From: Parcubacteria group bacterium Athens0714_26
GTDB taxonomy: Bacteria; Patescibacteriota; Minisyncoccia; UBA6257; 02-FULL-45-10c
DNA length: 5,314 nt
Assembly (NCBI GenBank): GCA_007376745.1
Contig: VMGU01000064.1
Location: 1-5,314, forward strand
Direction: 5' to 3'
Every line of letters starts with the position of its first letter. The stretch's first letter is position 1. The notes beneath the pieces were generated by a model, which did no database searches, was not told the origin of the DNA, and worked only from the letters and a program-made list of their open reading frames with translations. Positions 4,617 through 5,314 of this stretch are shown here, piece by piece. The position numbers and the translations under genes were made by a program.

Positions 4617-4629
4617 ATCAGTAATTTTT
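4597..4629 (+). terminator. Terminator-like hairpin overlapping the deacylase stop codon
   Basis: TTACTGAT (4597-4604) pairs perfectly with ATCAGTAA (4609-4616) over loop TTTA. ATCAGTAA is then repeated at 4617-4624, directly before TTTTT (4625-4629). Pairing with the second copy puts the stem right against the T-tract, as in an intrinsic terminator. The stem is AT-rich (two GC pairs), so termination may be partial. The deacylase stop TAA (4614-4616) is part of the stem. Confidence 0.45.
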
Positions 4630-4639
4630 GATATCCAAT

Positions 4640-5314
4640 ATGAAAAGATACAAAATTTTAAGTCTTGCCATCGATACGAGTCGCGGTATTTTCCGAGGAT
4701 CTTCTTCTGAAGGTTCTGCAATAGCAATCGCAAAAAAAGAAATGGAAAATGAAATAAAATCTAGATTTGGAGTTTTTGAATACGATAATAAATTTAAACG
4801 TTACATGGCATTAGAGAAGCCCGTACTGTCTGTTGTTGAGGAGCATACCTACCTTCTTGAGGATATATGTGATGCGTACGTCCGCGGCAGCTTGTATTCG
4901 GCGCTTACGGGAGCTTGTTGCCTCGGAGAGAGAATTTTTAATAATGTAATTTTCAAAGTAATGGAAGATTTTAAGTCATCTCCTTGGTATAAAATAGTTT
5001 ATGCCAAAAATAGACGTAATGGTTCAATCGTCGAATGGGAAGATGGAATAAAAATACTTCACAGTTGGAATATTATTAATGCTGAAGTTTTGAAGAAATA
5101 CTTACGACTTAAAGAATTACGGAATGAATCCGTACATTTTCAAAAGAAAAATCAAGATTTAGAATCTATGTCTTTGGAAGCGATTAATATAATTAGTTTC
5201 ATCATTTCTAGTTTATTTAGCTTAGATCAAAACAGGAAAGATATTCTTCTTTGGTTTGACGTGCCTGGAGAAATTTTTCTTAAAAAAGCCGCAGAAAATG
5301 ATCCTATGGTGAAA
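4640..5314 (+). CDS. Unrecognised protein with HEPN/DUF4145-like traits, cut by the right edge
   Basis: An open frame of 225 codons runs from ATG 4640 to the window end with no stop. An in-frame TAA at 4622-4624 limits the start; TTG at 4628 is a weaker option. The protein starts MKRYKILSLAIDTSR. I do not recognise it with certainty. Residues about 70-105 read as helices of the kind found in HEPN and DUF4145 proteins (YVRGSLYSALTGACCLGERI, 80-99). LRNESVHF (160-167) contains R161-x4-H166, the HEPN RNase-type motif and also a common DUF4145 motif. A short basic, aromatic stretch (SPWYKIVYAKNRR) lies between them. No membrane segment or signal peptide is evident. It starts 23 nt after the deacylase stop, beyond the terminator-like hairpin, and has no clear SD or promoter. 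A ligand- or RNA-binding helical protein, possibly a toxin or defence component, is conceivable, but the rest of the gene is needed. Confidence 0.7.
   Translation, partial: MKRYKILSLAIDTSRGIFRGSSSEGSAIAIAKKEMENEIKSRFGVFEYDNKFKRYMALEKPVLSVVEEHTYLLEDICDAYVRGSLYSALTGACCLGERIFNNVIFKVMEDFKSSPWYKIVYAKNRRNGSIVEWEDGIKILHSWNIINAEVLKKYLRLKELRNESVHFQKKNQDLESMSLEAINIISFIISSLFSLDQNRKDILLWFDVPGEIFLKKAAENDPMVK

Overview
This 5.3-kb bacterial window reads mostly rightward and holds one broken housekeeping gene (typA/bipA), one tRNA gene, a small GIY-YIG gene, a tight three-gene cluster, and an unrecognised gene cut by the right edge. Most start codons lack a clear Shine-Dalgarno (SD) site, intergenic hairpins are common, and the small GIY-YIG gene sits next to a tRNA. 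These traits would suit a Candidate Phyla Radiation (Patescibacteria) genome, but that is an inference from style. TGA acts as a stop here (at the end of the LysE-like gene), so there is no sign of recoded TGA.

Left part (1-556). A leftward gene begins at the very edge, with only its start codon and a strong SD visible. It has a probable promoter at 110-139. A near-consensus rightward promoter (229-257) lies back to back with it, and short direct repeats sit between the two. The transcript from the rightward promoter would carry a leader of about 290 nt before typA. This leader is densely structured: perfect helices, a possible pseudoknot and a 12-bp alternative pairing. Part of it looks like two inverted copies of a hairpin-plus-tail repeat, and a third related copy follows the tRNA gene.

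Centre (557-2312). typA (ribosome-associated translational GTPase) is split into two frames. The protein reads well on both sides, but about nine residues of domain II are missing at 1260-1268, where the 8-nt string AAACAATC makes sense in both frames. A deletion of roughly 35 bp between two copies of that string explains this best; it could be a real mutation or an assembly error.

Right part (2313-5314). A tRNA-Gln(UUG) gene with its own possible promoter is followed by a hairpin, a second small fold and a GIY-YIG gene. A 25-nt near-perfect palindrome and an 11-bp tandem repeat come next. Then follow a metallo-beta-lactamase-fold hydrolase, a LysE/RhtB-type exporter (6-nt gap) and a YbaK/ProX-type aminoacyl-tRNA deacylase (4-nt overlap), probably one transcript ending at a terminator-like hairpin that contains the last stop codon. 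The final open frame (4640 to the edge) has no family I recognise with certainty, but it carries an R-x4-H motif in a helical context, as in HEPN/DUF4145-type proteins. The typA part looks more GC-rich than the genes after it.
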